Origin: Chimonanthus salicifolius
Taxonomy: Eukaryota > Streptophyta > Magnoliopsida > Laurales > Calycanthaceae
Assembly (NCBI GenBank): GCA_013350335.1
Contig: CM023540.1
Location: 53,382,905-53,446,904, forward strand
DNA length: 64,000 nt
Direction of reading: 5' to 3'
The notes below the pieces were generated by a model. The model was not told where the DNA came from and ran no database searches. It was given only the letters and a program-made list of their open reading frames with translations. Within the stretch, counting starts at the first letter, position 1; the number at the start of each line of letters is the position of its first letter. Of this stretch, positions 33,558 through 45,730 are shown in pieces. The position numbers and the translations under genes were made by a program.

Positions 33558-35449
33558 TGAAAGATCCCTTTTTCAATGTGCTAGAACAACATGATTGACT
33601 CGAAAGAGAGAGAGAGAAGGGGGGGGGTGAATAGGTTAATCCCATTTTTAATGGTGTTTACAAATTTTTTGATTAATTTGAGTGCAGCGGAACATATATC
33701 AATAGATTTATTTAGTGTGACAATTTCATTCATTAATCACACTAAGATTATGACCATTTACATAATATTTGATTATCGATGATTGTGCACAATATATAAA
33801 ATAAGATAATCAATATGCAATGTGATGTGTCTTGAGAAGAGTATTTAAACAATAAATACAAACACACATATATCAAACACCATAAAACCAATTTAAAGTG
33901 ATTCGATTAGCCAACCTACATCCATTGTTAGGACTCGCTCAACCTTTAGCAATCCCTAAAATCCACTAAGTAGGGACTTACACCCTCACAATTAGAGTAG
34001 GAATTCTACCTCACTCAATCTGCTGGGAATTTCACTCACCACTGTCCAATATGAATTCCACCTTTCCATTTGGATGAGAATTCCACCCACCACCGTGCTG
34101 GAGACACCGCCCCAAATTTATCTTAATCTACTTTTGGAATAAAGGTTTTAAAATAAAATTAAAACCAAGAAGCACTTGCCGTTTGAGCTCTTTCTCTTGA
34201 TGTGTGCTTCATGAACATCCCACCCAATGTGTGCTAACACTCCTTCTCATAGCCGCTATATAGCAATCACAATCCAGGGTGACAACGAAACTGGTCATAC
34301 CGACGGTTTCCTAGATTATGTTCTTCTCCTTTTCCCCTTGCAAACTCAATCAATAGATTGGTTGATTATAGCTCTTCATTCCTCCTCTCTCTCTCACAAC
34401 TCAATTCATCTGATTGGTTGTATTTGATTCTCCAAGTGTAAGCACGAGAGAGAGAGAGAGAGTGATTTTTTTGTTGGCCCTTGTTTAAGTTCACTGATAA
34501 AGATGATGTTCAACTGATTGCCAAGGATGAAAACTAGTCGCATAAAGATTGATTTATATAAAGAAGGCAACCAGTCGCTGCAACGGTAATATACCGATAG
34601 GTGGGGCGCACCGAAGGGTCGGTGACTAGAAATGTTACCGTTCAATAACCCGACCGCTGCGCAATAATGCACTCCCAACGGTAATATTCTTTCTTCGTCA
34701 ACATGTCATTGTCGCCGATGGGTCGATAGTAATGGCACCGAGAGGTCAGTTCATACGAGAAGCTCGATCTGGGGCAAAAGCATGGTGACAATAGTTTCTA
34801 GTTTAGAAACCTGTTACCCAAAACGACCTGTAGCCCTTTACCAAGGGGTCGGTCCTGGCTACTCTCAATTAATCTTGAAATACTGATATGTTTGTTTTCT
34901 CGAGAGCCCACTGAGCTCTAAGGTCAGTACTCATAAATCTTGATCGAGGAGTCGCTGACCATGAGGGGTTGTTTTAGTCTTTCGTCGAGGGGTCGGTGCA
35001 TACGAGACTCTCGATTAGAGGTTTTCCCAGAATGACAGTTTTAAGATACAGAACCTATGTCAATCTGTTCGACCGATCTTTGACCACGACAGGTTGATCC
35101 TGTCTCCACCGAGGGTTCGATGACAACAATTGGTTGAGCTAACAGTGAAACTAAAAACATATTTCCAAGTTGGCTTCCAATTCACTGTCAAGCTTCCTCT
35201 CTAGGTTTTTTATGATTTAACCATTTGTTCCACTAAGCCTAGGTGTAGTCCTATCTAAGGTGTGGGTATCACCTAAAGTCATCTATGGCCATATTACCTG
35301 TTTTGTGATTGTCATAACGATGAGCTTCAATCCGGTGGAGCGTGATTTTCATTCTTGATCATATTGGGTCTTCAAACATCTAACAAGTGCTCATTTCCGA
35401 ATCGTGGAATTGAGAAACATAGGGACTTGACCAAGCTGAAGCACTAACA
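33558..35449 (-). repeat. 5' LTR of A2 (family A)
   Basis: 1,892 bp, from TGAAAGATCCC to CACTAACA. It is the intact partner of 25027-29880 and supplies the empty sites for the MITE (about 33870) and for the repeat-rich LTR fragment (about 34636-34671). Palindromic CACCGA/TCGGTG variants are present at about 34607-34625, 34985-35000 and 35107-35122. Confidence 0.87.
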
Positions 35450-36100
35450 TATCTGTTTTAAGATTAACCCTTTTTTAATCTGTGCTTCATATGTTTTATT
35501 AGGTGAGAATTCGACCTCCGAGACTCTCATCATGTATCATATGTGATTAGGAAGCAAGTCAAATGCATGTAATGTGGTAAAAATGTTCAACGTTTGAGCA
35601 TTTGTAAGGTGGGTCAATTTTGAGAATGCACTTGCCATATATACGAGTCACAGATATCGTTTTGAGGTTAATAACCACTATTATAATATTAGAATATTTT
35701 AAATTTGAGTTTTTTCCATAATTTTATTGGAAAAGTTTTGTGAAATTATAATATTCAAAATCATAAAAATGTATAATAATAAAAATATAAATAAATTTCA
35801 AATAAAAAATATAAAAAAAAATATAATTAATGTACAAATATATTATAAAAAAATAATTACTTTGTTAATTATCTAATAAAACAAAAAAAAATTCATCATT
35901 TAACATCTTCTAAATAATAAAATGCCATCCAATGCAACATAAGTTCATTTTTAACTACTGTAATTGAAGTTATAAAAAAAAATCAAACTTAATTATCGTT
36001 GGTTATAACTTAAAATGTTTAAGAATCAAGTTAACATTGAGCTTCAAGCACCACATTTTCTTCTTTCTTTTGTTTGGGTAAAATGAAACCATTAATGCAG
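35450..36100. other. AT-rich intron-like sequence before the ankyrin exon
   Basis: Very AT-rich, with A-runs around 35790-35890. It ends in a pyrimidine-rich tract and TTAATGCAG, an acceptor site at 36100. It has no element termini and is best read as the 3' part of an intron of the ankyrin gene. Confidence 0.5.
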
Positions 36101-36546
36101 CATGTCCAGGACTGAGAGATGTTTACATTGCAAAAGAGAAACACACAAGAGCATTGCAACTCGCCGACCGCTTGATATTGGAAGAAGCTAATTCGAATTA
36201 TGAAGATGATGGAAGGAGGGATGGCCATAGTACAGAGAAACCTCTCATTCTTGCGGTGAAATCTGGTATTTTAGAGCTGGTGGAGAAGATAGTTGAAGAC
36301 TTCCCAGAGTCCATAGAGTCAGTCGACAAAGACGGGAAGACCTTATTGCACTTAGCAGTAGAACATCGGCATGACTGTATATTGGAACTACTTAAGAAAA
36401 TGAAGACGGCGATGGCTAAGATGGCTGTAGGAGTCGATGTTAATGGTAACACGATATTGCATCTTGCAGCCACTTTGGGAAAAGATAGACCACAACATGC
36501 CAAAGGGCCAGCCCATCAAATGCAATGGGAGACAATATGGTTTCAG
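36101..36546 (+). CDS. Ankyrin-PGG gene, penultimate exon (ankyrin repeats)
   Basis: An internal exon bounded by an AG acceptor at 36099-36100 and a GT donor at 36547-36548, ending in phase 0. It encodes a CPGLRDVYIAKEKHTRALQL-type segment typical of plant ankyrin-PGG proteins. This is followed by about two ankyrin repeats (TEKPLILAVKSGILELVEKI; DKDGKTLLHLAVEHRHDCIL) and a third start (VDVNGNTILHLAATLGKD). It ends in the HQMQWETIWFQ stretch that precedes the membrane domain. Ankyrin repeats bind partner proteins at the cytoplasmic face. The family (ACD6/ITN1-like) acts in plant defence and salt or ABA signalling. The frame is uninterrupted. Exons with the N-terminal repeats are not found in this window, so the gene is either very long, through element-filled introns, or 5'-truncated. 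Confidence 0.85.
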
Positions 36547-39272
36547 GTATTGTTCATTTATTAGGACTTCAACCTTGAAGATATGCTGGAAATAGTGGGA
36601 ATTGTTCAGTAGTGTTCTTTATAACAAGGGACATCAAAATTTGCCTTCTGATCCATTTTTGATCAACTAAGTGGTGAAAAATAATACGGATTTCTCTTAT
36701 TATAAAAGACACCAATGTCCCTTTTCCATTACTAAGAACAAAATATATGGTGAAAAATGATAATTTAATTGGGTCGGGTTTGAATGAGACCCGGCTAGGA
36801 TTGATATAAATTTTGTGTCTCATCTCTTTTAATGTCTAGACCCAATCAGGTTAGGTTGTAACTTCAAGTTGATTTGAACTAGTTCAAACTATTGAATTGC
36901 AAGGGGAAAACAAAATGATGTCAACTATTTGGGAAATCAGATTACAGTCCATTTTCCCCAGTTGGGGAATTCAGGAAACTGATGAAGTCTATGGATAAGA
37001 TTCCTTCCCTTGTTGGAAAAAAAAATCAGGCCAGGTCGATGTTAGGGTGGGTTGTCTATCATGGGATAACAATTTTCCCCTCACTTGAAGCTGAATCTTT
37101 TAAAATTCTACCCAACTCAACTTGATTTGGTTTTTAGTTTATTCAATCTAAGAAAAAGTTTATATAAAATAACAAAAAATTTAAATGAATAAAAAGTTAC
37201 AAAATGAAAAGAGGAAGGCTTTCCTTTCATTTGGGGGCATTGGGTTAGAACAAATGAAGGCAAAGGCCTAGCATCTTCGAATTAAATGGTTTGTTACATG
37301 GGTTAAAACTATTTAGTTGAGGAAATATACGATTTATATATCTATTTTTATTTAGGGTCATGATGAATTGGATCAGGGATATCTCTACCTAACTCGATTT
37401 GAACTATTTTGATTCAAGCCAGGTCAATTTAAATTGTCAACTGTTTTTTATTTCAGTCTACTGGTCAAGTGAGAAATTGTCACCCCTCATGTTAAAATCT
37501 AACTAGATATTAAAGATGATATATTTAGATTATTTTTTTCAAGTAGTGCTTTCTAAATATTGTATTTTTCAAGTTTAGATCTTTTCTTATTTATTGGATT
37601 TACTTCCTATATTTATAATCACCATTCTCTATAAAGAAAAAACATTTAAGTCTCTCCTAAATCAAGGGAGATACTACATTATTTTCACATATTTTCTTCC
37701 AAAACAAACAAAAAAATTTATGCCCATCAGGTCTGGACACATTCAGCTCTCCGTCGCTGTTACATCTGCAAACACTCGGCAGTGCGACCCCTTCTTCTCT
37801 CTACAATCCAGACCGACCACATCTTTCATCTCAGTACAGACGGCCAGATCTATTTCACTGGGTTTTACACAGGATCCCCGTCGCCCCTTTATATTTTTTT
37901 TATTTTTTGGATTTGTCGGACCTCCGGTGCTAGTGTCAGATCTGAACATTTCATCCCTGCATTGGCCGTTTATGTAGACACAAAAAAAAAAAAACAGAGA
38001 GTTTTACTTGGCCTTCCTCTTGCATCCACGGACGAAACTGTCTGCAACCATCCCCATCTTGATCTTCGTTCAGTCTGCTCGACATCTGATTCCCAGATCT
38101 CTGCCTTGGTTCCTTTGGGCCTTTTCGTTTCCTCCGCCCCAGATCCCATCTAGAGTCGTCGGCTTCTCTACCATCCCACATTCTGCAGATCTTTAATAAT
38201 AATAATAATAAAAAAAACCCCTCTTTTGACCGTCGCTGAAGACGCCTCTCCCAAACGGCGTTGCTGCTCCTTTGCAGACGCCCTTCTCCGTTTTGCTTCT
38301 CCTGCCTCTGGTTCAATGCAGCCCCTTCTTCGCCACTAGTGCCGTCTCTCTCAGATCTCCATTGGCGGCCCTGCTTTCGATCAAAGCCACTCAAAATGGC
38401 CACCAAAGCAGGAACGTGAAACAATTTTTTAGGTGTTGTTTTGGCAAGATTTTCTCCTCCGATAAATAGAAGATATAGACTGGTTTGAGGCGTTTTTGAA
38501 CCCTCACAACCAGCAGCAAATCTAATTTGAAGATGGAAGTTTCTGTAGAAGAAATGGCCCGGATAATCTTCTTCACCAACTGTAAAAACAAAAAAAAATA
38601 AAAAAATCAATCTTTCTAAGGCCATTCTTCTCAATTCGCAATCAATCAATAAGTTACTAATTTTGTAGCCATTTCAACAAATCTCAGTCAGTGTGTTGTC
38701 CATTCAATAACTCTTTGCAGTCAGTCATTGTCTACCCATTCAACAACTCTTTGTGACTCGTCAGTGTGCCACTTTTCGCATTTCATCTGTCATTTCGACA
38801 ATTTTTAAATTTTGTATTCCTTTCCATACACGCTTCAGCTTACAGAAGTATGTTAGAATCTAATTAGATATTAATGATGGTATATTTAGATTATTTCCTC
38901 AATTAGTGATTTCTAAATATTGTATTTGTTAAGTTTAGGTTTTTTCTTATTTATTTCATTTACTTCCTATAATTATAATCACCTTTCTCTATAAAAAAAA
39001 ATCATAAGTCTCTCTGAGAAACTGCATCATTTTCACACCTGACCATGTATGAACTCTTTAAAAAATAGCCAGTCCAAATGCTGCTTTGAGAAACATGAAA
39101 TCTTTGAATTGCTCGACGACATTTCTACCCTTTGGTCAGGCCTACTACATCCTTGAAGTGGTTGGAGTTTGGGCAATGCATGACAATAGGGGAAATTTTT
39201 GTATTCAAAAAGTCCTCTTCGTAGTACCGATGAGATGAACTTTGAAGATAATCAATTCAATTTATCATGCAG
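36547..39272 (+). other. Intron of the ankyrin-PGG gene
   Basis: 2,726 bp, from donor GTATTG to acceptor TTATCATGCAG at 39262-39272, phase 0 on both sides. Its central 1.5 kb is the TRIM-like element. Outside that it is AT-rich and featureless. The size is far above that usual for this conserved intron, and the element explains more than half of it. Confidence 0.8.
37490..39037 (+). mobile_element. TRIM-like element with short LTRs and an unrelated core
   Basis: Terminal direct repeats of 200 bp (37490-37689) and 187 bp (38851-39037) both start TGTTA and end TTTTCACA. They look roughly 80-85% alike by eye. The flanking pentamers are CCTCA (37485-37489) and CCTGA (39038-39042), a target duplication with one mismatch. 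The 1.16-kb core lacks gag, pol, a clear primer site or PPT. It is pyrimidine-rich and clearly higher in GC than the surrounding intron. Orientation is taken from TATA-like text in the repeats (CTCTATAAAG, 37629). The core resembles captured host sequence, but I recognise no gene in it on either strand; open frames of 123 and 232 codons overlap on opposite strands and look like composition effects. Confidence 0.7.
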
Positions 39273-39863
39273 CGTGTAAAGAAGTTATGCCCGAAACATA
39301 TACATTCTCTCCCAGACAAAAATAAGAAGGCGGCTAGACAAGTTTTTACAGAAAGCCACAGTGATCTGCTGAAAGAAGGAGAGAAGTGGGCCAAGGAAGT
39401 GTGCAATATATGCATAATCATGTCTACTCTTTCAGCCACTGTCATGTTCGCTGCAGTCTTCACCATACCTGGCGGAAACAACAGCGATACGGGCCTCCCA
39501 ATCCTCCTGCACAAGGAGGGCTTCATCCCTTTCATACAATATGTTGCTTTATCATTGTTTTCGGCGTTGATGTCACTTGGTATGTTCCTAGCAATCTATA
39601 CCTGTCGCTTCGATGAAAATGAATTTTATGCTCGATTGCCTGCGAAGATCCTTGTAGGCGCCACAATGCTATTCTACTCAGTGGTGTACACTGTCTTGGC
39701 ATTTTGCCAAGGCTTTATTCTAGTGACAGAGTGGAGGTCTCCAACATTTATGGCTACCATTGACATTGTCCTTGCAGGTGTAGGACTCACTTTAAGTGTT
39801 AATGTCTATCTCAATATCATCTTGTGTCCTATGAGCTATTTGTTTGATATTCTATTTATGTGA
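39273..39863 (+). CDS. Ankyrin-PGG gene, last exon (four-helix PGG domain)
   Basis: 197 codons with a stop at 39861-39863, in phase with the previous exon. The start RVKKLCPKH continues the WFQ of exon 36101-36546. The conserved block FTESHSDLLKEGEKWAKE precedes the first membrane helix. The PGG motif (FTIPGGN) follows that helix and names the domain. Three more hydrophobic helices follow, at about exon residues 89-112, 128-152 and 160-186, giving four in total. The protein would sit in the plasma membrane with its ankyrin part in the cytoplasm. The exon has no stop or frameshift and every conserved block is present, so it looks functional. A copia element starts 77 bp after the stop, inside the expected 3' untranslated region, and may provide or alter the polyadenylation site. 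Confidence 0.9.
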   Translation, partial: RVKKLCPKHIHSLPDKNKKAARQVFTESHSDLLKEGEKWAKEVCNICIIMSTLSATVMFAAVFTIPGGNNSDTGLPILLHKEGFIPFIQYVALSLFSALMSLGMFLAIYTCRFDENEFYARLPAKILVGATMLFYSVVYTVLAFCQGFILVTEWRSPTFMATIDIVLAGVGLTLSVNVYLNIILCPMSYLFDILFM

Positions 39864-39939
39864 AAAAAAAAACAATATATGCAAATGAGATCCTTAAATT
39901 CTGTACGGTGATTGTAAACTAAGGGCATATTGAATCAAC

Positions 39940-40132
39940 TGTTTTGTTTATGATGTTGAATTCCGCCTAATGTTATATTTATTGCAAAACATCATTTGAT
40001 TCAGTTCTTGGGGAATAATGACAATGGATTCAAATCATGTTTTGAATTGGAATATTAAGATGTAAATCTCATAATGAAATTGATAATTTTATTCCCAAAT
40101 CTTCAATCCTTGTTAAGAAAATCATCCCATCA
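39940..40132 (+). repeat. 5' LTR of the 6-kb copia element
   Basis: 193 bp, TGTTTTG to CCCATCA, followed at once by the Met-tRNA primer site. AATAAT and AATTTTATT runs are present, but no strong TATA box. Confidence 0.88.
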
Positions 40133-41909
40133 ATTGGTATCAGAATAAAGTTATATGAATCATTGATGTTTTTCTCTAAAGATTTATTTTAGTGAATTTC
40201 TTCAAAATTGTTAATGAGACTCGGATCCAAGCTGATTCGTTTCAGGCTGAAGGGAATGATGTCATGTGATGCTTTCAGAAGCTTGTATCACATTTTAGTA
40301 TTCAATTTGATGTGTATTTGGATTTTGTCTTTTCACAAAATTTCTTCTGAGCTTGGGCCATGTTTAGTTTAAAGAAATTTGACAGACAGTTGGGTTTCTT
40401 CGATTGTATTTATTACATTTAAGTTTGATCTATTTTATCATTTTAAATACCACTTACCATCAAGTGGTAATCTTACCTATGGTCTCGCAGAAGAAATGAA
40501 GTTTAAAGTAAGGCTGCATGTTGAAAAAATGAAGTTTAGGATGATAATTAAATTCAGATTAAGGGGAAAATTACTCAGATCTGAATACTAGGCAGTGCTG
40601 AATTATTTCAGCCAGGGAACAACAAAAGACAAAGCTGAAATTTGAAAATAAAATAATAAAGAAGGATAGGAATGGGATGGAGGTTTGGCTGCATCTGCAA
40701 GTTGTATAGGAGAATTCAATCAGCTGAATTCACAAGTGTTTTGCACAGATTTTATCTATGAACTTTTCAGCCGACTCGATTGTATCCATTTTTTTATCCT
40801 TTCAAATCAATTTTACTCTAAGAAAAATTCAATTCCCTATTATGAAAATCCCATCAATTGGTATCCTGTGGTATGTTTGTATTGGACTAAAATTCATGTT
40901 TTAGATTTGGGTGTATTAAGATAAGAAAATCTTGAAAGAGAAATAGATTTTCACTCCCAAAACTTCAAATCCTAAATTATGAAGTTTATAACAGTTAGTG
41001 TCGGTCAAACCGACACCCAGCAGGAAATGCCTTTTAGTGTACTTATTAAACTTGTACATCAACTCATGATGGAGAATTGATTTATTATGCTGAATTAATC
41101 AATTTTGAAACGTATGAAGAATATTTAGGATGTCGTATATATTCAATGAAGTGATAGAAATATAAGATTATGTGTTTCATATGAAAGTTCTTATGAATTG
41201 AATGTGAATCTTGATTGATTCAATTACAGTGTAAAGTAATTATTTTGATTTGAATTCAGATTATGATAGGTTTGTTAGTCACCAAAGTGGCCTAAGCGAA
41301 ATGTGTTGAAAATCGAGTCATATAAATATGATTTAATACCCTTCCCAAGTATTAAATGATAATGGCTTTACAAATTGCAATCTCTAATCACATAGATATT
41401 AGGTTGGCCCAAAGGTGCACCGTTCCGAGTGGTGAACGGATTGGGATAGGATAATTGACGTGTATTTGTGGTTGGTATTTGTACGAACACCCAAAGGTGA
41501 CGGCGATATTTGGTACTTATACTTAATTGGTTAGTCCTATTGGTGACTGGAAATCACCATGATGATTAAAATGGTGTGCCAATAGATTACCCAAAGGTAG
41601 ATCACTCGCAATACTATTTGCTAAAGTTATTTTAAACGGTTTGTCATAAGATTACCTAAAGGTAGATCCAATAACACTGTTTACTAAAGTTATTGATTGT
41701 GTGTTTCTACTTAAGTTTAACTCATAGCATTCAAGAGTGACATGTATTATGAATTTGTAGCCACCTTACATGTTATGCTTAATGCGCAAGCTTCGTCTGT
41801 CCCCATATTGAATATGATGAATTTCTCATAAAGAAAATAATAAGTTGAGTTTTACCTTGATGTATCCGATCTTGATAAAGTAATTATTTAAGATAGGCCT
41901 ATTATAACT

Positions 41910-44900
41910 TACGAAAGTAGTGCTCAAGAGAAAGCGTCACATGAAGTGTGGATTAAGTCTATCAGACTTGGTCTTATGTTCATGCGCATGACCATTGCAA
42001 ACAACATTAAGTCAACACTATCAGAACAACTAATATTTAGGAGTTCCTCCAAAGCATAGAAAATAATTTCAAATTAGCGGACAAATCCTTAGCTGGAACA
42101 TTTATGGCAAGACTCATCACAATGAAATATGGCAAAACTTGAGGAATGTATGAGCATGTGATGGAAATGACCAACATCATTGCTCAAATAAAGAACCTTG
42201 GAATGAGTGTAGATGATTTTTCATTGTCCAGTTCATTATGAATTTTCTACCTTCTTAGTATGGGCCGTTTCAAATTAGTTACAATATTATGAAAGACAAA
42301 TGGCAAATAATTGAATTGACAAATATGTTGATTTAAGAGGAAACTAGACTTAAGAAAATTGGACATCATTCACTCCATCTAATAAGTCAAGGGCTACTTG
42401 AATTGATCTATACTGATGTATGTGGCATATTTGATCTTCCATCTTTTGGTGGAGAATCCTATTTCATCACTTTTATAGATGACTTTTCACGGTATGGTTA
42501 CATTTATCTATTGCACGGTAAATCTCAAGTGGTTAAATCTCTAGAGATTTTTATCCCTGAGGTAGAAAGGCAATTGGATAGGAATGTGAAGGTCATAAGA
42601 TCCGATAGGGGTGGTGAGTATTATGGTAGGTATGATGAAACAGGTTAACACCCGTGGCCATTTGTTAGATTACTAGAAAGTCGAGGAATTGTAGCTCAAT
42701 AAACAAAGCCTGGTACGCCTCAGTAGACTGGTGTTGCTGAAAGGCAAAACTAAACACTTATGGACATGGTTAGGAGTATGCTATGTAATGACAATGTACC
42801 TGTTATATTGTGGATGTATGTATTAAGGACCGCAGTGTACATATTGAACAAGGTTCCTAGTAAGTCGTTCTTAAGACACTTTTTTAATTGTGGACATGAA
42901 GGAAACCCATTTTAAGACACCTGCATGTATGGGGTTGTCCTGTAGAAGGAAGGATATATAATCCACATGAAAGAAAGCTTGATGAGAGGATAATCAGTGG
43001 TTACTTTATCGGTTACCCTAAGAAGTCCAAAGGGTATAAATGCAAAATTCATAGAAAATGGTGAGGTTAGTGGAAGTGATATAGTAAGAAGTGTAAATGT
43101 AAAAGAAGTGTGGGTACAAGTCGAAACAAAACACTTGAATGATCAATCACTCCATTAAAAAAAAACACATCACCAGTGAGGAATCGATTGTAGAACAACC
43201 ATAAGAAATAGCCTTAAGAAGGTCTCAAAGACAAAAAAGACATGTTATTTCGAATGATTATGTGGTTTACATATAAGAATCGGATTATGATTTTGGGATT
43301 GTTAAGGATCCGTTCACTTATGAAGAAGCCACAGAATGTAAATCTGATAAAAGGATAGATGCCATGAAAGATCAGTTGGAATCCATGAACCAGAATGAAG
43401 TCTTGGATTTAGTAGAATTGCCCCATGGATACAAGAAAGTAGGATGTAAATGGGTCTTTAAGACTAAACGAGACTCAAAGGGCAATATCGAACGATAGAA
43501 AGCCATATTTGTGACCAAAGGGTTTACTCAGAAGGATGGCATTGATTATAAAGAGATCTTATCTTCTGTATCCAGGAAGGACTCTTTCAGAATAGTTATC
43601 ACGTTGGTGGCTCATTATGATTTGGATTTACACCAGATGGATGTTAAAACAACATCTTTGAATGGTAATCTAGATGAGGTTTTCTATATGGATCAACCTA
43701 AGGGTTTCTCCATAGAGGGCAAGGAACACATGACATGCAAACTTAAGAAATCAAGTTATGGCCTTAAGCAAGCCTCCCAGCGATAGTATCTTAAGTTCAA
43801 TGATATTGTTACTTCCTTCGTTTTTAAGGAAAACACCATTGATCGGTGTATATACCTGAAGGTCAGTGGGAGCAAATATATCTTCTTGATATTGTACGTT
43901 GATGATATTTTGCTTGCCACTAATGATCTTGGTATGATGTTTGAAATCAAGAAATTTCTTTCTAGTAATTTTGAAATGAGAGATATGGGAGAGACATCCT
44001 ATGTGTTTGGAATAGAAATATTCTATGACAAAACACGTGGTATGTTAGGGCTGTCTCAGAAAGCCTATATAAAAAAGAATTTTAGAGAGATTTAGCATGT
44101 AGAATTGTTCTTCTCAAGATGTCCCTACACAGAAAGGAGATAAATTTGGTCTAATGTAAGTTCAATGATATTGTTACTTCGTTCGGTTTTAAGGAAAACA
44201 CCGTTGATTGGTATATATACCTGAAGGTTAATGGGAGCACATATATCTTCTTGATATTGTACGTTGATGATATTTTGCTTGCCACTAATGATCTTGGTAT
44301 GATGTTATTAGTTACTCGGGTTCGTTCTGTCATCGGTATGCTAGGCAAATATCAAAGTAATCTTGGAATAGATCACTGGAAAGATGTAAAAAAAGTTATG
44401 AGATATTTACAGGGTACTAAGGACTTTATGATCACTTTTAGGAGGTCCGACAATCTCGAGGTTATAAGTTACTCGGGTTTAGACTTTGTTGGATGTGTTG
44501 ATAATATAAAGTCAACGTTTGGTTATTTTTTCCTTATGGTTGACAAAACAATCTCATGAAAAGTTCAAACAAACTATCACCGAACCAGCAACCATGGAAG
44601 TAAACTTTGTAACATGCTATGACGCCACTATTCAAAGAATGTAGTAGCAGAACTTTATCTCAGAACTTGGAATTGTTGACAGCATTCCCAAGACACTGAG
44701 AATTTATTGTGATAAGTCCGCAGCAGTTTTCTTCTCAAAAAACGACAAGTATTCTAATGGATTGAAACACATGAAATTGGAATACTTTGTCGTAAAAGAA
44801 GATTTTCAGAAATAGACAGTGTCTATTGAGCGCATCAGCACTCAGCTTATGATAGTAGATCCGTTGACAAAAGATCTACTTATAAAGACCTTTAAAGAAC

Positions 44901-44938
44901 ATGCCAATAGCATGGGTCTCGAACGTAACTCATCATGA
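41910..44938 (+). pseudogene. Copia polyprotein remnant: gag, integrase, RT, RNase H
   Basis: Gag text (MRMTIANNIKSTLSEQ region, about 41975-42025) runs with stops to about 42360. It passes directly into integrase without a zinc knuckle or protease, so an internal deletion lies near 42370. Integrase shows YTDVCG (about 42410), SDRGGEY (42602) and GVAERQN (about 42730), which supply the three acidic catalytic residues. RT starts near 43380 and has DLHQMDVKTTSLNG (near 43630) and SYGLKQASQR. The YVDD box occurs at 43895-43906 and again at 44260-44271 because of a duplication. RNase H reaches LLIKTFKEHANSMGL at about 44900 and stops at 44938. There are more than ten stops or frameshifts. Confidence 0.85.
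43792..44306 (+). repeat. 150-bp duplicated RT segment with the catalytic YVDD box
   Basis: 43792-43941 and 44157-44306 are direct copies 365 bp apart, differing at only about ten sites. The second copy takes the place of the stretch that should link RT to RNase H. Sequence after it (VIGMLGKYQSN) is the expected RNase H approach. This replacement pattern suggests a template jump during reverse transcription or a gene-conversion-like event rather than a simple tandem duplication. Confidence 0.88.
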
Positions 44939-45730
44939 TGTATTTGATGTTATTGATGTATTTTGAACTGCTTTATGTATTTATGTGAGATATTTGACTT
45001 GAGTACTCATGATAGCATTTCTGATATTTTATTCTTTTTTATTATATTTTATTTGTATACATTATCTGTGATTGTTTATCACTGACAGGAATGGTCTTTG
45101 TATTAAGACACTTATGTGCACCATTATGAAATCTCTCACTTAAGAGTTATGCTAAATGGGTCACTTATGTTGTAGTGATGGAATGGACCATATCGAACAA
45201 GATGATGTGCAACCGCCATTGCTCTCATTTGTGGGTTGTTTAGTATTAACATTATGATGATAACCGTATTATGACTATTTGAATGTGAATTATGCGCGTG
45301 CCTTATGTTAACCTTGTTTTAAATTCAATAATGATGATGATGTGAGTCATGTTGGAAAATGTAAGACCATTTCTCTCTATGATGTGGTCCACACATCTTT
45401 TGAATTTAAACTCAAGGAACTCACATTCACCTCTTTACATGTAATGGTTAGGAGAGTAAAAGAAAGGGTCAGTTACCCATGTTGATGGGAAGTGGGCTTA
45501 AGTTTTTGTAACTGTTTTTGGGTCATCCTCTCTACCCATGAAGTTTCATCTCTGCAACTCTTGAATTCCATTACCTAAAGGAAAATACAGCACTGAGACT
45601 AAGGATGGGAAAGAGAAAAAAATCTAAAGGGCACCATCTTCTCTCCATTTGCATTGTGAAGGATCAAAGGATATACAGTGATATTGGACTAATAGAGGAG
45701 TCTCTTAATCAAGCAATGGATTCGGGTATG
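44939..45730 (+). other. 3' non-coding part of the copia element
   Basis: No gene. It is AT-rich, with a purine-rich stretch at 45604-45628 that could be a displaced PPT; it is not adjacent to the LTR at 45731. Confidence 0.5.

Larger units (their letters stand above)
25027..35449 (-). mobile_element. Non-autonomous Sirevirus-like element A2 (family A, minus strand)
   Basis: The minus-strand order is 5' LTR 33558-35449, internal region 29881-33557 and 3' LTR 25027-29880. The 3' LTR is enlarged by a MITE (25325-25648) and by a repeat-rich LTR fragment (26438-29100); without them it is about 1.86 kb, matching the 1.89-kb partner. The complement of a PPT (ATCTCTTCTTTGTC) begins at 29881. The internal region keeps the purine-tract zone (29881-31020) and ORF2 (31530-31108), but no recognisable gag or pol. 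Compared with A1 it has lost or replaced the gag part (31590-33557). The flanking pentamers GGTCT and TATCT match only at three of five positions. Confidence 0.8.

Noticed and set aside
37951..38649. 232-codon minus-strand open frame
   Set aside because: It is Arg/Glu/Gly-rich, opposite a pyrimidine-rich TRIM core, with no recognised motif, and overlaps plus-strand frames of similar quality. It looks like a composition effect.
40133..40144. tRNA-like sequence after an LTR
   Set aside because: It is the 12-base primer-binding site complementary to a tRNA end; no cloverleaf surrounds it, and no tRNA gene was found in the window.
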